Positions 45,728 to 55,793 of a stretch of 64,000 bases of DNA are shown one piece after another; the first letter of the stretch is position 1; each line of letters begins with the position of its first letter. Below the pieces are notes generated by a model, which worked only from the letters and a program-made list of their open reading frames with translations, was not told the origin of the DNA and ran no database searches. Where the stretch lies: contig NW_020167533.1 of the NCBI RefSeq assembly GCF_001641265.1, forward strand, positions 62,001 to 126,000, in the 5' to 3' direction. Both the position numbers and the translations under genes were made by a program. Source of the DNA: Pseudogymnoascus destructans (Eukaryota > Ascomycota > Leotiomycetes > Thelebolales > Thelebolaceae).

Positions 45728-48070
45728 CTATATTTCAACCAACTTCGGCTTCTCCTCCTTCTGCCCCTCCTCCCCCTCCTCCCCCTCCTCCCCCACAACC
45801 CTCAACGGCACCTTATTCTTCCCCCTCCTATACACCCTCTCATCCCTCGGATCAAACCCCCCATTCCCCCACGTCGCCCACTCCGGCGTCTCCGGCCCCA
45901 TATAATCCTCCGGCGTAAACGGCTCCCCGCTCTCCAACCGCTCAAAGAACTTCGCATAATCGATCCTCGTATGCCACTTCCCCTCCTTCTTGAACCTATC
46001 GCTCGCAATCAGGATGCAGCAGCTGTGGGCGTGCTCGGCTGCGATCCCGTATTTGAGACCCCGCTTGTCGAGCGCGGCTGTGAGGGCGAGGACGAAGGCG
46101 CATACTTCCTCGTAGAAGGGGACGTTTTGCATGGTTAGGCCTGCGGCGCCGCTGGAGGGTGTGCCGCAGTATGTCACGCCCTTGACTTCGACGAAGCAGG
46201 GAAGGCCTTTCTCGACTAGATCCGCGTACCCCTCCGCCTCATCCTCGATATTAAACCCCTTCACGAGGGTAAGACGAAACACAGTGCGCTGCTCAAACCG
46301 CTTCTCGCGCAAGATCTCGAGGCAGCGTTGGAAGCGCTGCCAGAAATCGCGATGCAGCGGCCGATCGATCTTGCGCAGGGACTCGCGGTTCGAGGCGTCG
46401 ATGCTGACGTAGAGCTGTGTCACCGGTTTGAGTGTGGCGAGCTGGTCGGGGTGCTGCGCGTTGCAGACGAGGAACGAGGAGATGTGCTCTTTGTGTAGCA
46501 TGGCGGTGAATTCGTTGAGGTAGGGGTAGGAGATTGGTTCGCCGACGAGGGAGAGCGCGCAGTGCCTGATGCGCATTGCTTCTGCGAAACGCTCGGCGCG
46601 GACGCCGGGGACGCCGCGCATCATTTTGATTTTCTGGTAGTGTCCGGCTTTGACGCCGTTGAAGATGTCTTCGGGTTGGTCGATGACCCAGCGCCAGGTT
46701 GTGCCGACGGGGTTGGTGCCGTGGCGCCAGCAGAAGACGCATTTGTTGGAGCAGGAGAGGGAGGGGGTGGTTTCCATGCATTGATGCGAGGCGATGCCGT
46801 AGAAGGAGTATTTGTAGCAGGAGCCGCGGCCACGGAGGGCCGATTTGGTCCAGCGGCAGATCTTGACTCCGGAGTGGGAGCCGACGATTATGTAGCCCTG
46901 CTTCGTGAGGGCGTTGTAGGTGGGCGACCCCTTTGGAACCATTTCCTTGGGTGCAGCTGAAGGCTTGGGATTCTTCTTGCCATAAGTTGTGAAATCGACT
47001 GCCCCTTCGTCTTCGTCTTGGTCCTCTGACTCGGTTTGGCCCTTTTGTAAGATGCGACCAATATCTTCCACATCATCCATACTACTGGTCACCTTCTTCT
47101 TACTTTTCCTTTTGAGTTTAACCGCTCCATCAGACTGCACCTCCACATCATCCTCTTCCGCATCTTCAACATCGCTCTCATCGGCGTCACCACTCCCAAC
47201 AACACCTTCACCGAGGTTGCCAGTCTGCCCCAAGTTTTGGAGAACATCCTCAACGCCCTGCCTCCACTCATCCAACCTCTCTTGTGCATCAACCTTTGTA
47301 TCTCCCATACCGAGCGGGAACGCCCTCTTCCTCGCAGTAAGCTTAGCCATCCACCTATCAACTTCAGTCGCCTGCGAGCAAAATCCCTCCGCCTCCGTAG
47401 GCCACCCCTCCCTATCACCAAATCCAAACACCGCATAGCCCAACAACGCTGACATCGGCGCCGTATCGATGCGGAAATCGTTGTGTGTTTCCTGCAGATG
47501 CTCGATAAAGGTATCGGTCATGGTGTCGATGTTATACGTCGGCAGGAGGAGGATGTAGAAGTATTTGATATCCTGGCTGGCATCTTCGGGTTTGGGGAGG
47601 CCGAGGAAGTATTCGTCGTAATCCTCGAGCTCGGCCAGGTCGTGCGCTATTGGTGAGAGGAACTCATATTGGCTTGACTCGGCGTTCGCTTTCAGGGTAT
47701 CGGCGAGTTTGGTGGTCAGTGTCTGCGCGGTTCTCTCCGTGCTGCCGGCTAGTGTTGAGTAGAAGACCAGGACTTGGAACCTCACATCTTTGCTCGCTGG
47801 CTGGTCCCTCAAAAGCGACTTCTTGCGGGTAACTTTTCCGACAACTCGTTTTGGTCCTGCCTTCTTCACTTCCGCGGGGATGGGCGCTTTCTCGACCAAT
47901 TGCTCGCGCTGTGGGTTGGCTGCCACATGCGTTTTCTCAGATGGAGTCGGGGGGGGGGTGTATATGATCTTCTCGCGACCGAATTTTAGGTGTAACACAG
48001 CTCTAGTAATCAACAACAATGCGAGCAACGTGAGGATCAGCGGGATTCGATAAGTATGCCATAGCGCCAT
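45728..48070 (-). CDS. TYW1: tRNA 4-demethylwyosine synthase
   Basis: Intronless, 780 aa. One N-terminal membrane helix (about residues 7-27, PLILTLLALLLITRAVL) predicts ER anchoring. A flavodoxin-like domain (about 95-255) starts VLVFYSTLAGSTERTA with the FMN loop, followed by YAVFGFGDREGWP. After an acidic, Lys-rich linker comes the radical SAM domain (about 400-700) with its cluster motif CSNKCVFCWRH at about 439-449 (C-x3-C-x2-C). EPISYPYLNEF and FVEVKGVTYCG are also typical. With pyruvate and SAM it forms the tricyclic wyosine base at G37 of tRNA-Phe. The C-terminus has a Gly/Glu repeat run (GEEGEEGEEG). Divergent from the eIF2B alpha gene. Confidence 0.96.
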   Translation of the reverse strand: MALWHTYRIPLILTLLALLLITRAVLHLKFGREKIIYTPPPTPSEKTHVAANPQREQLVEKAPIPAEVKKAGPKRVVGKVTRKKSLLRDQPASKDVRFQVLVFYSTLAGSTERTAQTLTTKLADTLKANAESSQYEFLSPIAHDLAELEDYDEYFLGLPKPEDASQDIKYFYILLLPTYNIDTMTDTFIEHLQETHNDFRIDTAPMSALLGYAVFGFGDREGWPTEAEGFCSQATEVDRWMAKLTARKRAFPLGMGDTKVDAQERLDEWRQGVEDVLQNLGQTGNLGEGVVGSGDADESDVEDAEEDDVEVQSDGAVKLKRKSKKKVTSSMDDVEDIGRILQKGQTESEDQDEDEGAVDFTTYGKKNPKPSAAPKEMVPKGSPTYNALTKQGYIIVGSHSGVKICRWTKSALRGRGSCYKYSFYGIASHQCMETTPSLSCSNKCVFCWRHGTNPVGTTWRWVIDQPEDIFNGVKAGHYQKIKMMRGVPGVRAERFAEAMRIRHCALSLVGEPISYPYLNEFTAMLHKEHISSFLVCNAQHPDQLATLKPVTQLYVSIDASNRESLRKIDRPLHRDFWQRFQRCLEILREKRFEQRTVFRLTLVKGFNIEDEAEGYADLVEKGLPCFVEVKGVTYCGTPSSGAAGLTMQNVPFYEEVCAFVLALTAALDKRGLKYGIAAEHAHSCCILIASDRFKKEGKWHTRIDYAKFFERLESGEPFTPEDYMGPETPEWATWGNGGFDPRDERVYRRGKNKVPLRVVGEEGEEGEEGQKEEKPKLVEI

Positions 48071-48604
48071 AAAATCTAAATAAATCGTTAGCCGCTTCTT
48101 TTTGCCGATAAACCCAAGTAATGGCAGGAATTACAATTCTCGGTCGCATGAGAGGCAATATCAGCCCCAAAGTATTCGTTGTTCGCCATAATCGCCCTCA
48201 GTCATGTTGCTTCCAAAACCAGAAAAGCATCCAGGAACTATCGACAGAAATTCCATGGTGGGGAAGTTTGAACAAACGATGGCCCCTCATATTTAAAAAG
48301 TAGGGAAAACAATCGCGGAAAGGCGCTTATTTAGCTCGGTCGGGATAAACGCCATACTTTTGAGCGTGTGCTCACTACGGTAGCGATTACACACCATTAC
48401 CGCAAACTTCTTCGGGCGGAGATACTATTCCTCCGGTCCTCCGCACTTTTATTTCTCAGCCTCGCAGTTCGGGACAACCTTGCGAGAAAGATATAGCTCC
48501 ACCACCAACGCAATTACTTCCACCATACACTGTATCGTCGACACGAATAGATCAGATTTCTCTTTCTTTCCATCCTCTCCAGCTACACCACCCCCACCTT
48601 GGCA
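48071..48604. promoter_or_regulatory. Divergent upstream region of TYW1 and eIF2B alpha
   Basis: 534 bp between the start codons; no gene or repeat seen. The last 60 bp before the plus-strand ATG are pyrimidine-rich, typical of fungal housekeeping promoters. Confidence 0.4.
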
Positions 48605-49748
48605 ATGGCGCCCATAAACCCAACCCCCGCGCCCGCGGCACCATTCGAGTGAGTCAACCCCCCTCCACGTCTCCCACACCCCCACTAACACCCCCCCCAG
48701 CATAGTCCAAACCTACCACCACCTCCTCACCTCCGACCCCGACCTGACCATGCCCGTCGCCGCCATCGAATCCCTCATCCAACTCCTCCAACACTCCCAC
48801 TCCACCACCGTCTTCGAGACCCTCGACCTCCTCGCCGCCCAATCTTCCCTCCTTCAATCTCGCGTCCGCAACCCGATCGCCCTCTCCGCCGGCACCGACC
48901 TGTTTCAGCGGTACATGATCTCCTCCCTGAGAGCGTCGGGGGAGAGGAGCTTCGATGCTGTGCGCGCGCATTTGCTTGCGAATGGACGCGTGTTTGTGTC
49001 TAGAGCCAAGGCGGCGAGGGAGAGGATTGCGGGGCATGCGGGGGGGTTGGTGAGGGATGGGTGTACGGTTTTGACACAGGGAGGGAGTCGTGTGGTTTCT
49101 GCTGTCCTTGCGAGGGCGGCGGGGGCGGGGAGGGGAGGGGGAACGGTAAGGTTTAAGGTTATCTACGTCGACTCTGGCAATGGCGCCGGGGCAGGGGAGT
49201 CTAGGGATATCGTACGGAAACTCCGCGCCAAGGGCGTACCCGTCGCTGTTATCGGGGAAGGCGCAGTAGGCTACGCGATGGGGATGGTTGATCTTGTAAT
49301 CGTCGGCGCGGAAGGCGTGGTCGAGAACGGCGGCGTGATATCGCGGATGGGCACTTATCAAATCGGTGTCCTCGCGCGCGCAGCCGGAAAGCCATTTTAC
49401 GTCGTGGCGGAGACGCATAAGTTCGTGCGGCTGTATCCGTTAGGACAGTATGATTTGCCGATTGTGCAGAGGGTGGTGGAGTTTACGACGGGTACTGGGA
49501 AGGAGGGGGAGAAGAAGGGGGAGGGGGAGGAGAGGGCTGTAGAGGGAGAGGCGCCGAGTCAGAAGAGTTCGGTTGATACGGAGGGGTGGAAAGACTATTT
49601 CACGACGGAGGAGGGGGAGGAGAGGCAGAGGGAGAGGGAGGATGCGGTGGATTATACGCCGCCGGATTTGGTGTCGGCGCTGATTACGGAGAATGGGGTG
49701 TTGACGCCGAGTGCGGTGAGTGAGGAGCTGATTAGTGTGTTTGTTTGA
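48605..49748 (+). CDS. GCN3: Translation initiation factor eIF2B, alpha subunit
   Basis: Two exons: 48605-48648 and 48701-49748 (363 aa). After a Pro/Ala-rich start come an N-terminal helical domain (AIESLIQLLQHSHSTTVFET) and the Rossmann-like eIF2B domain (GCTVLTQGGSRVVSAVL, FKVIYVDSGNGAGAGESRDI, VVENGGVISRMGTYQIGVLA, KPFYVVAETHKFVRLYPL). The end DYTPPDLVSALITENGVLTP is the family signature. It is a regulatory subunit of the eIF2 guanine-nucleotide exchange factor that senses phosphorylated eIF2. A 55-residue acidic insert (GEKKGEGEERAVEGEAP) before the C-terminal block is longer than in yeast Gcn3 (305 aa). Strong G-biased codons from 49000 on. Confidence 0.95.
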
Positions 49749-50781
49749 GAGGGTTTTGTGGGGGATGGGGGCGGCGTCGTTGATGTGAGGGGAGTTATTG
49801 TTGGTGTCTAGGATGTGGGAGTTGGGAGGGACAGGGATTTGGAAAACAAGATATCCCTCTCTCTCGTGATATCTCACACCACCATCACAAATAGTCTGGT
49901 TAGTCTAGTAGACTACCGTGCAGGGAAAGTGGAGATCTAAGAGGTTCACGCACACACATTGGTGATGCATACAGAAGTGGGGGAAAATTCGGGGAGGGTC
50001 TGAGCGCGCGTGGTGACGATGTGCATGGTTAGTGAAGGGATGGTTGATGCTGATGAGGATGAGGATGGAGGATGCTGATTATGAGTTTGTTTGATGGGGA
50101 TGTCGATGCGTGTGTTTTTTTGCAGTGGGAGGTCTGGATCTGATATTGATCTGATATTGGGGGGTGGAATGTCACAGATGGGGATAAAAGATGGATAGAT
50201 GGGTATCTAGTCCCATAAGTTTGAGATGGAGAAAATGAAGGTTTACTTACTTACTCTTGCCTTCTAACCCTATCAATCCGCAGTCTCCAATCTTCCCTCT
50301 CTGGCAAGCCCTAAAAAAAGCAAAATATCTTCACCCACGTCATCGCTCTGCGCACCTATCAGAACGCCTTCCAGCGACATCGACATCCGCTCTTATCCCC
50401 CTAGTGTATCGCCTTACCTGAGTTAGTCAGTGGTTAGTTGGTTAGTCGTGTTATCCCGCCCGTTGGATACGTTTCAACGTTTCTAGGTAGAACAGCATTA
50501 TGCATTATCTCATCGCCTACCATATACAGACGGACGGACAGAGGGGCTGGACACACGGGCTGGGCGTTGCAAACGGGTGGATACGGGACGTCCCTCCCTC
50601 CCCCTCTCACAGCCGAAATATAATATCCACAACGAAGTTCCTCCCGCAGCCAACCATAGGATACACTTATGCGGTAGGTGACGGTAGACGGGGTGATGGG
50701 GACGGGGTGCTGGTGTGGTGGTTAGTTGTGGTGTGAGTGGTTTGGACAGTGTGTGGTTGTCGGTGGTGTAGGACCGGCGAG
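49749..50781. other. eIF2B alpha 3' flank, no gene recognised
   Basis: 1 kb of G/T-rich then mixed sequence without a supported ORF. It ends at the inverted repeat of the next element, where composition turns AT-rich. Confidence 0.4.
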
Positions 50782-51110
50782 GGACACACAAGCGGGTCGG
50801 ACACTGATTTCTCACCCAAAATCAAGAACTTTGCAAGGTAATAACTCAACAGCAGCTTAATATATGCATTAATTCTTGACATATTAAGTGTAAGCGCTAA
50901 TGTAGGCGCTGAAATTTACACTAGGCTGTTATATCTCAATATCTATGGTTCTAATTGCTCTAAAACTACATGTAAATGAATCTATGTGTATAGATAAAGC
51001 TGAATACACACTTTTAAAATATACTACTAAGTTGTTGTTAAGTTATTATTTTCTAAATTAATTTCTTAATTATAGGTGAGAAATTCAGTGTCTAACCTGC
51101 TTGTGTGTCT
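50782..51110. mobile_element. MITE-like element with 35-bp inverted ends
   Basis: The left end (50782-50816) begins GGACACACAAGCGGGTCGGA. Its inverse at 51075-51110 matches nearly base for base, with one extra base and C-to-T/G-to-A differences only on the right copy. The 260-bp interior is AT-rich and non-coding. A target duplication is not clear. The pogo-type transposase relic starts immediately to the right, so this could be a separate insertion or a terminal piece of that element. Confidence 0.65.
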
Positions 51111-51530
51111 AAATTGCTTGCGAAATACATTACCTTAAGTTTGGATTAGAACACTATATAGAGCTAGAGTCAATTTATAATATAGATGAAACAGGCTTTG
51201 GAATTGAGATTCTAGGAGGTGAGAGAGTTATAGTACCACGAACAGCAAAGGAGCTCTATACTCTAAGCCCTGAAAACAGTACCTCTAGTACTATCCTAGA
51301 GGCTGTGTCTATAGTAGGAAAAGTCATACCACTAGTACTTATTGTTCTAGGCAAAATACATATGGATTCATGGTACCATACCAATCTTAAGGCCATAGAG
51401 CTAGTCCTACTTTCTAACTCTGGATTTTCAAATACACAGCTTACACTCTAGTAGCTAGAGCACTTTGTAACGCTACTTCCTAAACAATAGGATGTAGAGA
51501 GGTTTCTCTTATAAGGTTTAACTTAACAGA
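51111..51530 (+). pseudogene. pogo/Fot1-type transposase relic (DDE region)
   Basis: The plus-strand frame reads YIELESIYNIDETGFGI (first catalytic Asp in the DETGF motif), VIVPRTAKELYTLSPEN, ILEAVSIVGKVIPLVLIVLG and HMDSWYHTNLKAIELVLLSN, then meets TAG codons at places where the family has Gln or Trp. This is the catalytic core of a Tc1/mariner-superfamily transposase disabled by C-to-T change, as expected of RIP. N- and C-terminal parts are missing. Confidence 0.75.
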
Positions 51531-51641
51531 GGAGGTAGGGGGTTAGACACAAAGGCTTTCTAAGTAACACGTTATAGTATGTAAAGAATATTATATTAAG
51601 TTGAGCATGAAGCTCCTATCTAAGAAATAACTATCTACTTA

Positions 51642-51812
51642 TATAGTAGCATCATGCCTGGTAGTAGTTTAGATAGTTAGATAGTCTGAACTATCCTAAC
51701 TATCCAACTATCCAACTAATAGTAGTGTTGTGCTAAGGAATAGTTTAGATAGTTAGATAGTCTATACTATCCTAACTATCTAACTATCCATCTAATGAGT
51801 CATGCTACTATA
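51642..51812. repeat. Foldback element with two tandem palindromic units
   Basis: Outer inverted ends TATAGTAGCAT (51642-51652) and ATGCTACTATA (51802-51812). Inside, TAGTTTAGATAGTTAGATAG occurs twice (period about 77 bp), each time followed by its inverse (ACTATCCTAACTATC), so each unit folds into a hairpin. Non-coding, AT-rich. Confidence 0.6.
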
Positions 51813-52188
51813 ACCTAGCCTTGTAACTAGGGATCACAGGGTCCTCTATAACAGTTAGAGTCCTTAAGTGTAGATTTAAGTAAGAAAGGACATTCTATAG
51901 CTTATATAGAACTAATCCTTAGAACCCATTCCTAATGTTCTGCTCTATAAATGTAGCTTTAAATGCTTCTTTATAAGCAGAGAGGAACTTAGGCTTTATA
52001 ATATGATTTAGCTAGTTCTATACAAAGGTTTTAATCTACTGTCTATATAAAAGCTTTATTAGAGCAAAGCACCTAACATTAGACAAGTGTAGTGGCATAT
52101 AGATAGTGATTATCTTCTGTTCTATATAGTAGTGTTGAAATTAAGCTAAGAGGTAGCCTTAATGTCTGTTAATAATAAGAAGGCAATA

Positions 52189-52240
52189 ATGTATATGTAT
52201 AGCGAAAGCTCTAGCATAGCAAATGCTCCACCCTACTACA
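52189..52240 (+). repeat. Left terminal inverted repeat of the pogo-like element
   Basis: 52 bp starting ATGTATATGTATAGCGAAAG; pairs inverted with 55286-55337. Confidence 0.85.
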
Positions 52241-53189
52241 CCTACACATTTTGTAACAGCTATTACACAAACCACAATGCTTAATTAATTCAAACTACTT
52301 GGAATCATCTTCCTTAGATGTTTCTACTACTACCTAATACGTCCTTGTGTTATGTCTAGCCTCCCTATAGTTGCCATAACGCTAATGGAGCGTTTCAGTC
52401 CTTGGCGCACAACTACTACCCATGTGCATTTCCTCCTTTATCTACTCACTTATATCAATCTCAGTCATTAGGTCTTTAGCTTCTTGTACACTAAGTGGCC
52501 CTCCATTGCATAGACATGTTTTTTTTAGCTCTCTAATGCTTGCTAAGGTCCTCCATCTACGTTTAGAGCATTTGGTTCTCTGCTTCTAACAATGCCAACC
52601 TATGCATTGCACCTATTGTAGCTTTGCCTAGTTTCTCAGCTACGTCGCAACTCTGCATTAGAGAGCTACCTAAATGATGGATGATCCAATTCTTTAAGAA
52701 TGTAGATTGAGAAGTTGCTTTAGTTGGGTTGTTTATTGCCTTAGAGATCCAAGATTAGGAGGTTCTAGGACATGATGATAAGGGTGTCAGTGTCTTTAAT
52801 TAAAGATCAAGCAACCTAATGACTACCCCTACATTAAATAAAAGTAGCCCTGCCCTACATAGGAGGAAGTCATCCTTAGTAATGTGGGTTTGGCCCCCTC
52901 TCATTAACATCTCAATTTACGTACCATAGGCCTTTTTTAATAGGCTAAAATAGCCAACATCAAGAGGTTGGAGGAGATGGGAGGAATGCAGAGGCATGCA
53001 AAGAGTAATAATGCTATTATCATTCCTCAAAGGCAACAGAGTGGTGGCTCTTATAACCATTAAGGATTAAGGGGTGATATACACCAATAGTCCATGGCCT
53101 AGTATATTGAAGAAGTGCTTAACCCAATCTAGAGTGATCTCATTTGTTGTCTACCCATTTTCACTTATTCTAAGTCTTAGGTAGTTGCC

Positions 53190-54665
53190 TATCCTTTGTA
53201 AGGACACAGGGCACCCAGCTCACAGTAATAGCATATGAGAGTGCGAGTCGGAGGCTAAACGGATGCGATCCTATAGGTCTACTACGAAGGATACAAAAAA
53301 GATGAAGGGGGAACCCCGTTGAGTCTGTTTCCTTAAGTACCCAAAACGGGCCCGACTCGGTTATCCCAACCCTAGCCCTGAACCTTCCACCGCAACAGGT
53401 CTGCATCGACCCTGAACCCTACACCCTTACCGTCCCCCACTATAGTGTAACTCGCTATGTCTTCCTCTACTGGTTCGAAACCCCACCGAGTCGGATTCCA
53501 TGCTTGTAGTGACCGTAACAGTTCTGAGACAGGTTCTTCGAGTATCTAGGTACGGAGGCATCCTTACATCCTTATACCAAGATCAGAGGTGGAATTTGTC
53601 CTTCACAACACAAATGGCAGTAAGGCCTAGCCAAGTGCACCAACACCTTAGATTACTGTTACCCATTCCTACTTGCTAGGCTGCTTTGATTTTGGCCTTC
53701 CCTCTCGCTTAGAGCTTGTAACTACTGTTGTAGTTGAGATCACGCTGTCATACTGACATTCGTTGCACTCAGTTTGCTATCAAACTCAAGAGCAAACTTG
53801 GAAATCTCCTCCTCAAACCTACAAGTCACTATACATATTTTGGCTTGTCACACCAACAACAAGAGCAATACTACTCAACAATTGCTACAACCATCTATGA
53901 TTTATTACACGTCATCGCTCCTTAGTTACTGGGCCGATATTACCACATAGCATATCTCTACAACCCTCTATGATTCATTACATGACATCACTCATACTAC
54001 CACATGACATATCTCTACCAACTAGAGGCCTAGGAGCATGAACGATAGCTCTAAAAGCTCCTACGAACCTCTATGATTCATTACATGTCATCGCTCTTTA
54101 GTTACCCACAAGATTGGTTAAGTTATGACATAATTTGTCTGTGACATAATTTGTCTATGACATAATTTGTCTATAGGGGTACTCTGACCTTGGACCTCCT
54201 TTTACTTCCTATAGGCTACGAACCTAAGAGATGGTTCTATGGGATTCTCTTACGTTGACTACAGTTACCAAGCCTGGTAAGTCATGGAAAGTCTTGGAAA
54301 ATGAGAGAACTACATTCCTTTAGCATAAATAGGATTGCCCTTTCCTTAAGAAAGGGCAAGCAGACAATACAGTAAATCAACTATCACATATTTCCACGTC
54401 TTTTCCAAGCTTCCAAGCATTCATCTTGTTACTCCTTGTTTCTGAAAAGTCAGTGAGGTGTTAACCTCTGACTTACCCCTGAGTTCCCAGACTCAACATT
54501 TGTTGCAACTTGTCTGAACCACTTCACTACATCACACACCTGATTGCTGCGTTGTGGAATAGTCTAAGCTACAACCCTTTGGCTCTTTTTCCTAAGACAG
54601 TGTGTTGTCTTAGTAAATTCATCCCTTCCTTGGGTGGCTAGATTCTCACATCTGGTGCACCCACC
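53190..54665. other. Unclassified sequence nested in the pogo-like element
   Basis: This 1.5-kb segment lacks transposase similarity. On the minus strand its right border begins TGTAATGGTGGGTGCACC and its left border ends CTTACA, giving TGTAA/TTACA ends that would suit a solo LTR. I could not find a matching target duplication and the transposase residues lost are not restored by removing it, so the origin is open. It contains internal direct repeats (CTATGATTCATTACATG near 53895, 53968 and 54071). Confidence 0.4.
54126..54173. repeat. Three tandem copies of a 16-bp unit
   Basis: Unit TGACATAATTTGTCT plus G or A, three times without gaps, inside the nested sequence. Confidence 0.85.
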
Positions 54666-54860
54666 ATTACACACGCCTATTAAAAACCCAGTCTAATTGT
54701 TGTAGATGTCTACATCTTGAATAGCGTATTTCACAATTGTGTTCTACACAAGCGTAAACCAACTATGAATAAGCTTTGGATCTTCACATTTAGCCCTCTA
54801 ATAGTTGTATTTTCGATTAATATGCATGTTACGTGCTAGTTGTCGCCTAACGAAATTTAA

Positions 54861-54976
54861 AGCCTAACACAGTCTAATGCGTAGTGCGTTATGGTCTACA
54901 AGGATGTGGTTGGTTTGAAGCCTAACATGGTCTAACGCATAGTGTGTTATAGTCTACAAGGATGTGGTTGGCCATA
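54861..54976. repeat. 58-bp tandem duplication within the transposase relic
   Basis: AGCCTAACA... at 54861 and again at 54919, period 58 bp. The copies differ almost only by C/T and G/A changes, consistent with RIP acting after the duplication. It lies in the minus-strand transposase sequence just after the HTH domain. Confidence 0.75.
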
Positions 54977-55285
54977 TCTTCTACACCATGAAGTGTAGGA
55001 GGGAATCCTTTCAAATCTAAGTTAAGTATGTATTGAATAATGATAGACTCTTCTAGATTAGTCAATTTCCTCAAGTTGGCTACTTAGTCACTTCATGACT
55101 GCTTTCTATGTATGTGACAGCTTAGCTTTATTTGGTGTACTCTGTAGATATTAGCTACACGTCTAAGACTTAACAAAGAATCATTCTTAATAGCTAATAA
55201 GGCTAAGTTTAATTAAGTATCATCATTTTTTTAAGGCATGTTAGGTGATAGAGAAAATGAGGTTAGAAGGTGGAAGATGGTAAAT

Positions 55286-55337
55286 TGTAGTAGGGTAGAG
55301 CATTTGCTATGCTAGAGCTTTCACTATACATGTACGT
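55286..55337 (-). repeat. Right terminal inverted repeat of the pogo-like element
   Basis: On the minus strand it starts ACGTACATGTATAGTGAAAG; matches the left end apart from C/T changes. Confidence 0.85.
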
Positions 55338-55593
55338 TAGGTTCTAATCGTATAAGTGTTTGTATGCTAATTAAAGTGTTAAATCCACTTGTACCTAATT
55401 GAATTTGAAGTCTACCCATTCTTACTTAGTGTAATCACCTAATCGTGTAGTAATACTAAGCCCTTGTACTAAGCTAAGAAATGATTCTATGCCTTAAAGG
55501 TGATTCTATGCCTTAAAAATGATAAATAGCAGAAGTGCCCATCTATACGAATTAACACCTTAGATAAATTAACACCTACTCTCTATTCCCTAG

Positions 55594-55793
55594 CTATATA
55601 GTCTTTAGACAGCTCTTTGCTTCTAAGCTTGTCACTACCTTTGTAGTAGCAATAACTCCTATTATAACACCTGCTTCATTAAAGTTGTAGATATCCTGCT
55701 TTAAGATTCTGTATTTTGCAACTATGTTTCGTACGAGGGAGAACCACGCTTTAATTATCTTTAGATCTTTACATTTTGCTCGTTTGTAATCAT
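55594..55793 (-). pseudogene. pogo-type transposase fragment
   Basis: The minus strand reads TYDYKRAKCKDLKIIKAWFS, LVRNIVAKYRILKQDIYNF, then NEAGVIIGVIATTKVVTSLE. The family has DETGF here, so the catalytic Asp codon has changed to Asn (G to A), again RIP-like. It lies outside the inverted ends of the neighbouring element and belongs to a second copy. It stops abruptly at the Cys-rich ORF. Confidence 0.75.

Larger units (their letters stand above)
52189..55337 (-). mobile_element. RIP-degraded pogo/Fot1-like DNA transposon, 3,149 bp
   Basis: Bounded by 52-bp inverted repeats (52189-52240 and 55286-55337) and flanked by TA on both sides (52187-52188; 55338-55339), as for Tc1/mariner elements. 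The two ends differ only by transitions. Inside, the minus strand encodes scattered parts of one transposase. N-terminal HTH at about 55240-54960: LLAIKNDSLLSLRRVANIY, then LDLKGFPPTLHGVEDMANH. First DDE block at 54785-54665, with stops. C-terminal half at 53165-52270: SENG, then LCMPLHSSHLLQPLDVGYF, then the LLEAENQML coiled tail. All are broken by stops. About 1.5 kb of unrelated sequence (near 53190-54665) replaces the central part. Confidence 0.8.

Noticed and set aside
50438..50882. Overlapping small ORFs downstream of eIF2B alpha
   Set aside because: No motifs, and several run into the MITE inverted repeat.
53170..53406. 78-codon minus-strand frame in the nested sequence
   Set aside because: No similarity to transposase blocks on either side and no start context; treated as part of the unclassified segment.
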